From the NCBI RefSeq assembly GCF_039523795.1, contig NZ_BAAAFZ010000091.1, positions 1 to 5,158 on the forward strand: DNA of 5,158 nt, in the 5' to 3' direction. This document shows, one piece after another, positions 1-5,158 of the stretch. The notes below the pieces were generated by a model. That model was not told the origin of the DNA. It ran no database searches and was given only the letters and a program-made list of their open reading frames with translations. Position 1 is the first letter of the stretch, and each line of letters starts with the position of its first letter. The DNA comes from Craurococcus roseus (lineage in GTDB: Bacteria > Pseudomonadota > Alphaproteobacteria > Acetobacterales > Acetobacteraceae). A program made the translations under genes and the position numbers.

Positions 1-135
1 GCGCTCGCAGGCGAGCGCGTTCGCCGCGTACACCGCGAAGAAGTGCCCGGCCCAGACGAGCAGGCCGAGCACCGCCCAAAGCACCGGCGACGCGCCCCGC
101 CGCCGCGTCTGGCCCGCCCCGCCCGGAGCGTTCAC
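1..135 (-). CDS. Small membrane protein encoded after the fused cytochrome oxidase subunit gene (partial, 3' end beyond window)
   Basis: The first 45 residues are visible and the gene continues past the left edge. It starts with GTG at 135-133, inside the GTGA that also holds the ctaD stop codon (TGA at 134-132). No clear Shine-Dalgarno sequence precedes it, so translation probably depends on coupling to ctaD. The N-terminus is short and basic (QTRRRG around residues 9-14). One hydrophobic helix follows (about residues 17-39, LWAVLGLLVWAGHFFAVYAA) with an internal His (His31), then ALACER with a Cys (Cys43). I recall small unnamed proteins with a similar W..HF..Y..N..C pattern beside oxidase genes of this type, but I know no assigned function. 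Operon position suggests a role as an accessory or assembly subunit of the oxidase, which is inference. The reading frame is well supported by the overlap and the membrane-like composition; the function is unknown. Confidence 0.72.
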   Translation of the reverse strand, partial: MNAPGGAGQTRRRGASPVLWAVLGLLVWAGHFFAVYAANALACER

Positions 136-2684
136 GCCGGGAGCATCCGCGGGAACAGGTGCAGCAACGCGAGGCCGGCGGCGCCCTGCGCGGCGACGTA
201 GAGCGCGAACAGCGCCACCGCCTCCACCGTCACGCGCCGGGTGCCGTCCACCCGCCCGGCCAGGCGGCGCGCGGCGGCGTAGGCCGCCATGATCGCCAGC
301 ACCCCCAGGTGGAAGCCCTGCCACGCGACCAGGGCGTAGCCGGCCGCCCCGTAAGCGTGCGCGGTGGGCCGCGCCCCCGCGAACCAGTGCGCGCCGAGGT
401 CGGCCGCGAAGCCCGCCGCCATCAGGAAGAAGCCGAGCAACGGCGCCCACCAACGCAGGGTGCTCCGCAGACGGAGGGACCGCATCGCCAGCCAGAACAC
501 CCCGGCGCCGGCCGCGTACAGGGCCGCGGCCGCCAGCCCCGGCAAGGCCAGCGGGAGCGAGGTGCCGGGGGGCGGCCACATGCCGTCGCCGTTGACGAGC
601 CACAGGTACAGGTAGGAGCCGATCAGGCAGGCGTAGGCCGTGCCGTCCACCAGGAACAGGCAGGCCATCGCCCACCAGGACGTCGCGGAGGGCCCGGCGA
701 CGTAGGTGGGCAAGCGGTGGCCGCCGCCGATGTCGGCCTCCCGCGCCAGCGGGCCGTGGTCGGTGTCGTTCCACAGCCAGTGCAGGAAGCCCGCGAGCGC
801 GACCAGCGCCGCCACACCCGCGGGGACGAGCGCCTCCACGGCGAGCGCCAGGAAGAAGACGGCGGTGCCCACGGCGGCGACGATGTGCGCCCAGCCCGAC
901 CCGGGCACGACGAGCACGTGCTGCGGCACCGCTTCGGCGGCGGAGGTGATCAACGCCTCGCGCCGCCCGGTGTAGGTCGCCGGCATGAAGTGGCCGCCCG
1001 CGTCCACCTCGCGCGCCAGTTCCGGGTTGTCCCAAAGCGGGTACCGCCCGGTGACGCGCGGCATGCTGCGCGGCCCGTGGTCGCCGTTGTTCAGCCATTC
1101 CAGGGTGCCGCTGTTCCAGGGGTCCTCCCCCGAGCCGACGGGCCGGTAGTGCAGCGCCACGTCCAGCAGCACCACGGCTGCGCCGGCCGCCACCATGAAG
1201 GCGCCGGCGGTGGACGCGACGTTCAGCCATTCCAGCCCCATCCCGGCGGGGTAGGTGTACACGCGCCGCGGCATGCCCATCAGGCCGGAAATGTGCATGG
1301 GGAAGAACGTCAGGTTGGTGCCGAGGAACAGCAGCCAGAAGCCGAGCTTGCCCAGGCGTTCGGAGAGCTGGGTGCCGAGCGCCGGCGCCCAGTAGTAGAA
1401 GGCGCCGATCAAGGGGAACACCATGCCGCCGATCAGCACGTAATGCAGGTGCGCCACGATGAAGTAGGTGTCGTGCGCCTGCCAATCGAAGGGTGTGACG
1501 GACACCATCACGCCGGTCAGGCCGCCGCAGACGAAGACGAACAGGAAGCCGAGCATGTAGAGGGTCGGCGTCGCCATCCTGACGCGCTTGCCGGAGGCGA
1601 AGGTCGCGATCCAGGCGAACACCTGGAGCCCCGAAGGGACGGAGACGGCGAAGCCCGCGGCCGAGAAGAAGGCCAGGCTCAGCGCGGGGATGCCCGTGGC
1701 GTACATGTGGTGCACCCACAGCCCGAAGGACAGGAACGCCGTCCCCACCACGGCCGCCACCACCAGCCCGTGCGCGACCAACGGCACGCCGGCCATCGCC
1801 GGGACCACCATCGACACCATGCCGGCCGCCGGCAGGAAGATCACGTAGACCTCCGGATGGCCGAAGAACCAGAACAGGTGCTGCCACAGCAGCGGGTCGC
1901 CGCCGCGCTCGGGCAGGAAGAAGGGCCAGTCGAAGGCGCGCTCCAGCTCCAGGAGCGTGCTCGCGACGATGACCGCCGGGAAGGCCAGCACCACCATGAT
2001 GGCGAAGACCAGCATCGCCCAGGCGAAAAGCGGCATCCGGCCCAGCGTCATGCCCGGCGCGCGGCAGCGCAGGATGCCCACGATCAGCTCGATCGAGCCG
2101 GCGATGGCCGATATCTCGATGAAGCCGATGCCCAGCAGGTACATGTCGGTGTTGATGCCGGGCGAATGCGCCTTGCCGGTGAGCGGCGGGTACATGAACC
2201 AGCCGCCGTCCGGCGCCGCGCCGAAGAAGATGCTGGCGAAGAACGAAAAGCCGCCGATCGTATAGATCCAGTAGGAGTACGCGCCGAGGCGCGGAAAGGG
2301 GAACTCCCGCGCGCCCAGCATTCCCGGCAGCAGGTTGATCCCGACCGCCTCCACCGCCGGCACCGCGAACAGGAACATCATCACCGTGCCGTGCATGGTG
2401 AAGACCTGGTTGTAGGTCTCCGCGTCCACGATCCGCAGGCCGGGCCACGCGAGCTGCGCGCGGATGATCAGCGCCAGCACCCCCGCCAGGAGGAAGAACA
2501 CCATCGCCGTCGCCACGAAGAGGGCGCCGACGTAGTTGTTGTTGACCTCCGACAGCATCCGCCAGCCGCGCGGGCGCTGCCAAGCGCGCTTCAGCGCCTC
2601 GAACTCGCCGGGCGGGCGCGGCAGCGGGTTCGGCAGGTCCGCGCGCGTCCCGGCCGAGGCGCCGTGGGTGTCGGGCGGGCTCAC
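132..2684 (-). CDS. ctaD: Cytochrome c oxidase subunit I fused to subunit III (caa3/aa3-like heme-copper oxidase)
   Basis: This 850-residue integral membrane protein is the catalytic subunit that reduces O2 to water and should pump protons. Residues about 40-515 form subunit I with 12 expected helices. The heme a ligands are His98 (TMHGT) and His414. His412 (VAHLHY) binds heme a3. CuB ligands are His276, His325 and His326, and Tyr280 in GHPEVY is the expected His-Tyr cross-link partner. Glu278 marks an A1-type enzyme. His404/Asp405 fit the Mg site and Arg473/Arg474 the heme propionate pair. Residues about 595-850 add roughly seven helices and resemble subunit III, so the protein is far longer than a lone subunit I (about 530-560). 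GTG at 2684 is chosen as start: it overlaps the ctaC stop (GTGA), sits behind a good GGAGG, and opens a normal short N-terminus. Oddities are Gln354 for the K-channel Lys, Glu127 for the D-channel Asp, and Gly134 and Glu199 where Asn is usual. Identity is secure; the precise oxidase subfamily is less certain. Confidence 0.97.
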   Translation of the reverse strand: MSPPDTHGASAGTRADLPNPLPRPPGEFEALKRAWQRPRGWRMLSEVNNNYVGALFVATAMVFFLLAGVLALIIRAQLAWPGLRIVDAETYNQVFTMHGTVMMFLFAVPAVEAVGINLLPGMLGAREFPFPRLGAYSYWIYTIGGFSFFASIFFGAAPDGGWFMYPPLTGKAHSPGINTDMYLLGIGFIEISAIAGSIELIVGILRCRAPGMTLGRMPLFAWAMLVFAIMVVLAFPAVIVASTLLELERAFDWPFFLPERGGDPLLWQHLFWFFGHPEVYVIFLPAAGMVSMVVPAMAGVPLVAHGLVVAAVVGTAFLSFGLWVHHMYATGIPALSLAFFSAAGFAVSVPSGLQVFAWIATFASGKRVRMATPTLYMLGFLFVFVCGGLTGVMVSVTPFDWQAHDTYFIVAHLHYVLIGGMVFPLIGAFYYWAPALGTQLSERLGKLGFWLLFLGTNLTFFPMHISGLMGMPRRVYTYPAGMGLEWLNVASTAGAFMVAAGAAVVLLDVALHYRPVGSGEDPWNSGTLEWLNNGDHGPRSMPRVTGRYPLWDNPELAREVDAGGHFMPATYTGRREALITSAAEAVPQHVLVVPGSGWAHIVAAVGTAVFFLALAVEALVPAGVAALVALAGFLHWLWNDTDHGPLAREADIGGGHRLPTYVAGPSATSWWAMACLFLVDGTAYACLIGSYLYLWLVNGDGMWPPPGTSLPLALPGLAAAALYAAGAGVFWLAMRSLRLRSTLRWWAPLLGFFLMAAGFAADLGAHWFAGARPTAHAYGAAGYALVAWQGFHLGVLAIMAAYAAARRLAGRVDGTRRVTVEAVALFALYVAAQGAAGLALLHLFPRMLPA

Positions 2685-3691
2685 CGCAGCCCCTCCAACC
2701 AAGCGGACACGGCGAGGAGGTCTTCGCCCGGCAGCGCCTGGCCGTAGGAGGGCATGTTGTTGCCGGGCTTGATGTCCTGCGCGCCGGCGATCCAGCCCGC
2801 CAGCGCGGCGCGGTTGTTGGGCAGGGCGCCCGCGGCGAGGGACAGGCGCGAGCCCACGCGCGACAGGTCCGGCGCGATCCGCGCGTCCCACTCCGTGCCG
2901 CGCACCGCGTGGCAGGCACCGCAGCCGGCCTCGCCGAACACCCGCATCCCGCGCTCCGCAACCGGATCGGCGGGCGGTGGCACCGGGGCCTTTTGACGCA
3001 CGAGCCAAGCCTCGAACTCCGCCGGCCCCTCCGACACGACCCAAAAGGCCATCAGCGCGTGTTGCTGGCCGCAGAACTCCGTGCATTGGCCGCGCAGCAC
3101 GCCCGGCCGGTCGGCGCGCAGGCGCTGCACGTTGGCCCGGCCGGGGATCATGTCCATCTTGCCGTGCAGGTTCGGTATCCAGACGCTGTGGATCACGTCG
3201 CCGGAAAGGAGGGTGAGTTCCACCTCCCGCCCCACCGGCAGGCGCAGCTCGTTCGCCGTCACGGCGTCCGGGCCGGCGTCCGGGTAACGGATCTCCCACC
3301 AGTACTGGCGCGCGACGATCTCGACGCGGAGCGGCCGCGGGTCCGTGTTCGCCACCAGCGCGTTGGAGATGCCCAGGGTCCAGACCAGCAACGCCAGCAG
3401 GGTCGCGGCCGGCAACGCGACGCCGCCCAGGAACGCGAAGCGGCGCGAGGCCATCCAGCCGCGCCAACGCGGCGGCGCGAACACCGCGAGGCCCGCCAGC
3501 GCCATCACCAGCGCAAAGATGGCGGAGCCGCCCACGAACAGCACCCAGGAGATGCGTGCGATGCGCTCCGCCTGGACTCCCATGGGGTCCAGCACGGTTT
3601 GCACGCCCGAGCAGCCGACGGCGGCCGGGAGCGCCAGCGCCGCAAACACCGCCCGTCCGACGGCGGCGCGCGCGCGTGGCGGCGTCGTCAC
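2681..3691 (-). CDS. ctaC: Cytochrome c oxidase subunit II with C-terminal cytochrome c domain, predicted lipoprotein
   Basis: This 336-residue protein accepts electrons from the respiratory chain and delivers them to subunit I. Residues 1-27 look like a lipoprotein signal (basic start, hydrophobic stretch, AVGC), so Cys27 should be lipid-modified. Two helices follow (about 46-70 and 86-108). The periplasmic CuA domain has the aromatic patch YWW (130-132) and a full CuA ligand set: His168, Cys203, Glu205, Cys207, His211 and Met214. A monoheme cytochrome c domain follows from about residue 245, with CGACH at 257-261 and the likely axial Met313 in NNMPSYG. This II+cytochrome c arrangement is the hallmark of caa3-type enzymes. 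The GTG start at 3691 overlaps the ctaG stop (GTGA) and places the signal peptide at the N-terminus. Only a weak GGGG precedes it, suggesting translational coupling to ctaG. The stop overlaps the ctaD start in the same way. Confidence 0.96.
   Translation of the reverse strand: MTTPPRARAAVGRAVFAALALPAAVGCSGVQTVLDPMGVQAERIARISWVLFVGGSAIFALVMALAGLAVFAPPRWRGWMASRRFAFLGGVALPAATLLALLVWTLGISNALVANTDPRPLRVEIVARQYWWEIRYPDAGPDAVTANELRLPVGREVELTLLSGDVIHSVWIPNLHGKMDMIPGRANVQRLRADRPGVLRGQCTEFCGQQHALMAFWVVSEGPAEFEAWLVRQKAPVPPPADPVAERGMRVFGEAGCGACHAVRGTEWDARIAPDLSRVGSRLSLAAGALPNNRAALAGWIAGAQDIKPGNNMPSYGQALPGEDLLAVSAWLEGLR
2690..2696 (-). promoter_or_regulatory. Ribosome binding site of the fused ctaD gene
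   Basis: On the minus strand GGAGGGG lies five bases before the GTG at 2684, and its GGAGG core lies seven bases away. It is inside the last codons of ctaC. This supports the GTG at 2684 as the real ctaD start rather than any start farther upstream in the long open frame. It is the strongest such site among the four minus-strand genes. Confidence 0.75.
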
Positions 3692-4452
3692 GCCCCGGTG
3701 CGCCGGACCGGCGGCGGCGCCGTTTCCGTCCCCAGCACCACACGCAGCAACGCCGGGACCGCGACCGCCGCGAAGGCGACGCCGCCCGGCACCCACATCA
3801 ACAGCCCGCCGAGTTGCTGGTCTTCGAGCTGCGTCAGGCCCCAAGGCAGGGTGGTGTGGGCGTGCGGCGCGTAGAGGGCGCGCGGCGCGAAGGTGAGCAG
3901 GGCGCCGAGCGCCCCCATCTGCGACGCCGTGGCCAGCCCGCCCAGCAACGCCGCCTCCGGACGGGCGGCGCCGGAACCGAGCAGCCCGCGCCACAGCCAC
4001 CACGCCGCGCCGAGCAAGGAAAGGTGCATGGCCCAGTACGCCGCGTCCGAGCGGAAGGTGGCGGCGTAAGGGCCCGGCAGGTGCCACGTCCAAAGCGCGG
4101 CGGCGAAGAGCAGGCCGGAGGCCGCCGCCTCGCCCGCGGTCGTCCGGCTCCGCTTCGGCAAGGCCGCGGCCAGCAGCGGCGCCGCCCCGAGCAGCACCAG
4201 CAGGTGCTGCCCCGCGCGAGCCGAGAACAGCGCGACGGAAAGGTTGCAGAGCGGCGACACGAGCGCCCCTGCCAGCAGCGCCCAACCCAGGAACAACGCG
4301 CGCCGGTCTGCCGCCCGGCCCCAGGCGAGCGCCAAGCCGAGGGCGAGCGTGCCGAGCAGCCAAGGATCGTCCAGCCGCCAAGCCACGCCGCCCGGCAGGG
4401 GCGGCGCGCCGCAATACGGCAAAGGATCGGGGAGGTCGCCGGTGCTGGGCAT
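3688..4452 (-). CDS. ctaG: Caa3-type cytochrome c oxidase assembly factor, CtaG family (polytopic membrane protein)
   Basis: This 254-residue, strongly hydrophobic protein has about seven predicted helices. Landmarks typical of the caa3_CtaG family are PYCG near the N-terminus (12-15), the helix motif with GQHLL (His83), WTWHLP (His124), a further His143, and LEDQQLGGLLMWVPGG (209-224). Members are needed for a functional caa3 oxidase in Bacillus and are thought to act in assembly, perhaps with copper. The family is unrelated to the Cox11-like copper chaperone that shares the name CtaG in proteobacteria. The ATG at 4452 sits just before the conserved PYCG segment, and AAGGAT lies 11 bases upstream, a rather long spacing. 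It is the first gene of the minus-strand operon and its stop overlaps the ctaC GTG start. Placement before the structural genes, so that the assembly factor is made first, is notable but not unusual enough to question the identity. Confidence 0.93.
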   Translation of the reverse strand: MPSTGDLPDPLPYCGAPPLPGGVAWRLDDPWLLGTLALGLALAWGRAADRRALFLGWALLAGALVSPLCNLSVALFSARAGQHLLVLLGAAPLLAAALPKRSRTTAGEAAASGLLFAAALWTWHLPGPYAATFRSDAAYWAMHLSLLGAAWWLWRGLLGSGAARPEAALLGGLATASQMGALGALLTFAPRALYAPHAHTTLPWGLTQLEDQQLGGLLMWVPGGVAFAAVAVPALLRVVLGTETAPPPVRRTGA

Positions 4453-4463
4453 GTGTCTCGCCG

Positions 4464-4469
4464 ATCCTT
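4464..4469 (-). promoter_or_regulatory. Probable ribosome binding site of ctaG
   Basis: AAGGAT on the minus strand lies 11 bases before the ATG at 4452. The spacing is longer than the usual 5-9 bases, so this is a weaker site than the one before ctaD. No better candidate is visible and no alternative in-frame start between it and the ATG is evident. Confidence 0.45.
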
Positions 4470-4487
4470 GTCCAACATCCGCTTCCG

Positions 4488-4502
4488 CGGCGCAACGCGC
4501 CG
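4488..4502. repeat. Short inverted repeat in the divergent promoter region
   Basis: CGGCGC and GCGCCG arms of six bases flank the three-base spacer AAC. The repeat lies 36 bases before the ctaG start, where an operator could sit, or it could form a small hairpin in a leader RNA. In DNA of this GC content such short palindromes occur often by chance, so the regulatory meaning is uncertain. Confidence 0.3.
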
Positions 4503-4540
4503 GCCCGCCGATTGTTCACCGGGCGGCGGCGTGACATCCC

Positions 4541-4554
4541 GGCGCGGCCGCGCC
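4541..4554. repeat. Perfect 14-base GC palindrome upstream of the plus-strand oxidoreductase
   Basis: GGCGCGGCCGCGCC reads the same on both strands and ends 12 bases before the ATG at 4567, where a Shine-Dalgarno site would lie. It could be an operator or an RNA structure limiting translation of the plus-strand gene. It consists only of G and C, so chance is a serious alternative. Confidence 0.3.
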
Positions 4555-4566
4555 ATTGGCAGGCCC

Positions 4567-5158
4567 ATGCGCTCGACCAAGGCACCGGCCGCCGCCCCGC
4601 TTTTGACGCGCGAGGTCGTGCTGGCCGGCGCCGGCGCGGCACATCTGGTCGCGCTCCGCGGCCTCGCGCGCCAGCCGCTGCCCGCCGACACGCGGGTCAC
4701 CTTCGTGGCGCGCGAGGCGGAGGCGATCTACTCGGGCATGCTGCCGGGCGTGCTGGCGGGGCGCCTTTCCAGAGAAGAAGCGACGATCGACCTGCCGGCG
4801 CTCGCCGCCGCGGCCGGGGCACGCTGGATCATGGCGGACGCCGCCGGCCTCGACCTCCCCGCAGGGTGCCTGCTGCGCCGCGAAGGGCCGCCCTTGCGCT
4901 TCGACCTGCTCTCCTTGTCGGTCGGCACGGTGCCCGCCCTGGTGCCCGGCGCGGCCGAGCACACGCTGGCGCTGCGCCCCCTCGACGCGTTCCTGGACGC
5001 GTGGGAGCGGCTGCTCGCCGGAGGCCCGCCACCGGGAAGGCTGCTGGTGGTGGGCGGCGGCGCGGCCGGCGTGGAGGTGGCGCTGGCCGCGGCCCGCGCG
5101 CTGGGCGGCGCGACCGCGGTGGCGCTGGCCCGCGGCAACGAGCGCCGGACGATGGAAT
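4567..5158 (+). CDS. FAD/NAD(P)-dependent oxidoreductase, SelD-associated NDH-2-like family (partial, 3' end beyond window)
   Basis: The first 197 residues are open to the right edge. The N-terminal dinucleotide-binding fold starts at about residue 16 with VVLAGAGAAH (17-26), followed by YSGMLPGVLAG (55-65). A second glycine motif, VVGGGAAGVE (161-170), should bind NAD(P)H. The order of motifs and the YSGMLPG signature match the pyridine nucleotide-disulfide oxidoreductase group that occurs either as an N-terminal fusion to, or as a neighbour of, selenophosphate synthetase SelD. That group resembles type II NADH dehydrogenases. The usual GGGHAH motif is GAGAAH here. ATG at 4567 is chosen because it precedes the fold by a normal distance; a GTG at 4531 is in frame but would add 12 unneeded, Arg-rich residues. 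No strong ribosome binding site is visible. A SelD domain or gene downstream cannot be seen. Substrate and physiological role are unknown; a link to the oxidase operon is only positional. Confidence 0.85.
   Translation, partial: MRSTKAPAAAPLLTREVVLAGAGAAHLVALRGLARQPLPADTRVTFVAREAEAIYSGMLPGVLAGRLSREEATIDLPALAAAAGARWIMADAAGLDLPAGCLLRREGPPLRFDLLSLSVGTVPALVPGAAEHTLALRPLDAFLDAWERLLAGGPPPGRLLVVGGGAAGVEVALAAARALGGATAVALARGNERRTME

Larger units (their letters stand above)
4453..4566. promoter_or_regulatory. Divergent intergenic region between ctaG and the FAD oxidoreductase gene
   Basis: The 114 bases between the two divergent start codons must hold the promoter of the oxidase operon and probably that of the plus-strand gene. 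I could not identify convincing -35/-10 pairs in either direction, which is common in such GC-rich DNA. I also saw no clear FNR-type or other well-known activator site. Two short inverted repeats (4488-4502 and 4541-4554) are present and are listed separately. The promoter role is inferred from gene orientation only. Confidence 0.5.

Noticed and set aside
1623..2306. Possibility that the channel substitutions mean a decaying or non-functional oxidase gene
   Set aside because: The frame is intact over 850 codons, every heme, CuB and Mg ligand is present, and the partner genes are intact and tightly coupled, so a functional variant is far more likely.
159..2747. A long plus-strand open frame of 862 codons antisense to ctaD
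   Set aside because: Its translation is rich in Arg, His, Gln and Gly, with low complexity and no recognisable domain. It lies opposite a secure oxidase gene; long antisense frames are expected where GC is very high.
2685..3743. Upstream extension of the ctaD reading frame across ctaC
   Set aside because: The added 353 residues are Arg/Gly/Ala-rich shadow sequence overlapping the well-supported ctaC. The GTG at 2684 with its ribosome binding site gives a normal N-terminus.
2909..3874. Plus-strand open frames antisense to ctaC and ctaG
   Set aside because: Composition is typical of antisense GC-rich frames and no domain is visible; the minus-strand genes have complete ligand sets and family motifs.
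3692..4642. Upstream extension of the ctaC reading frame across ctaG
   Set aside because: It would bury the lipoprotein signal in mid-protein, and the translation is low-complexity and overlaps ctaG in another frame.
4516..5138. Minus-strand open frames opposite the right-hand oxidoreductase
   Set aside because: They are Arg/Ala/Pro-rich with no motif, while the plus strand encodes a clear two-motif FAD/NAD(P) protein through the same bases.

Overview
This window is very GC-rich (roughly 70% or more, with strong G/C preference at third codon positions). It holds a compact respiratory gene cluster on the minus strand and the start of a divergent gene on the plus strand. The gene set is a cytochrome c oxidase subunit II with a fused cytochrome c domain, a fused subunit I+III, and a CtaG-type assembly protein of the caa3 family. 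Together with a SelD-associated type of FAD oxidoreductase, this suggests a high-GC alpha- or betaproteobacterium. That placement is an inference from gene content and composition and cannot be fixed from this window.

Layout, in transcription order on the minus strand: ctaG (4452 to 3688), ctaC with C-terminal cytochrome c domain (3691 to 2681), ctaD fused to subunit III (2684 to 132), and a small membrane protein (135 running off the left edge). All three gene junctions are 4-base GTGA overlaps, so each downstream gene starts with GTG inside the stop region of the previous one. This points to one polycistronic, translationally coupled operon. A 114-base divergent intergenic region (4453-4566) separates it from a plus-strand FAD/NAD(P)-dependent oxidoreductase that starts at 4567 and runs off the right edge.

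How it works together: CtaC is predicted to be a membrane-anchored lipoprotein that receives electrons through its own c-type heme and passes them to its CuA centre. CtaD carries heme a and the heme a3/CuB oxygen-reducing site, plus subunit III on the same chain. CtaG is expected to help assemble or metallate the complex. The small protein is an unexplained companion. All metal and heme ligands are intact, so the enzyme should be functional.

The points most worth a second look are in the proton pathways of CtaD. The K-channel lysine is Gln354. The D-channel entrance Asp is Glu127. The two D-channel asparagines that usually line the path align with Gly134 and Glu199. There is also a degenerate internal repeat that brackets two helices at the I/III fusion joint. 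I see no mobile element, CRISPR array, RNA gene or clear terminator, and no evidence of a wholly new system. This is a recognisable alternative caa3-like oxidase operon with unusual details.
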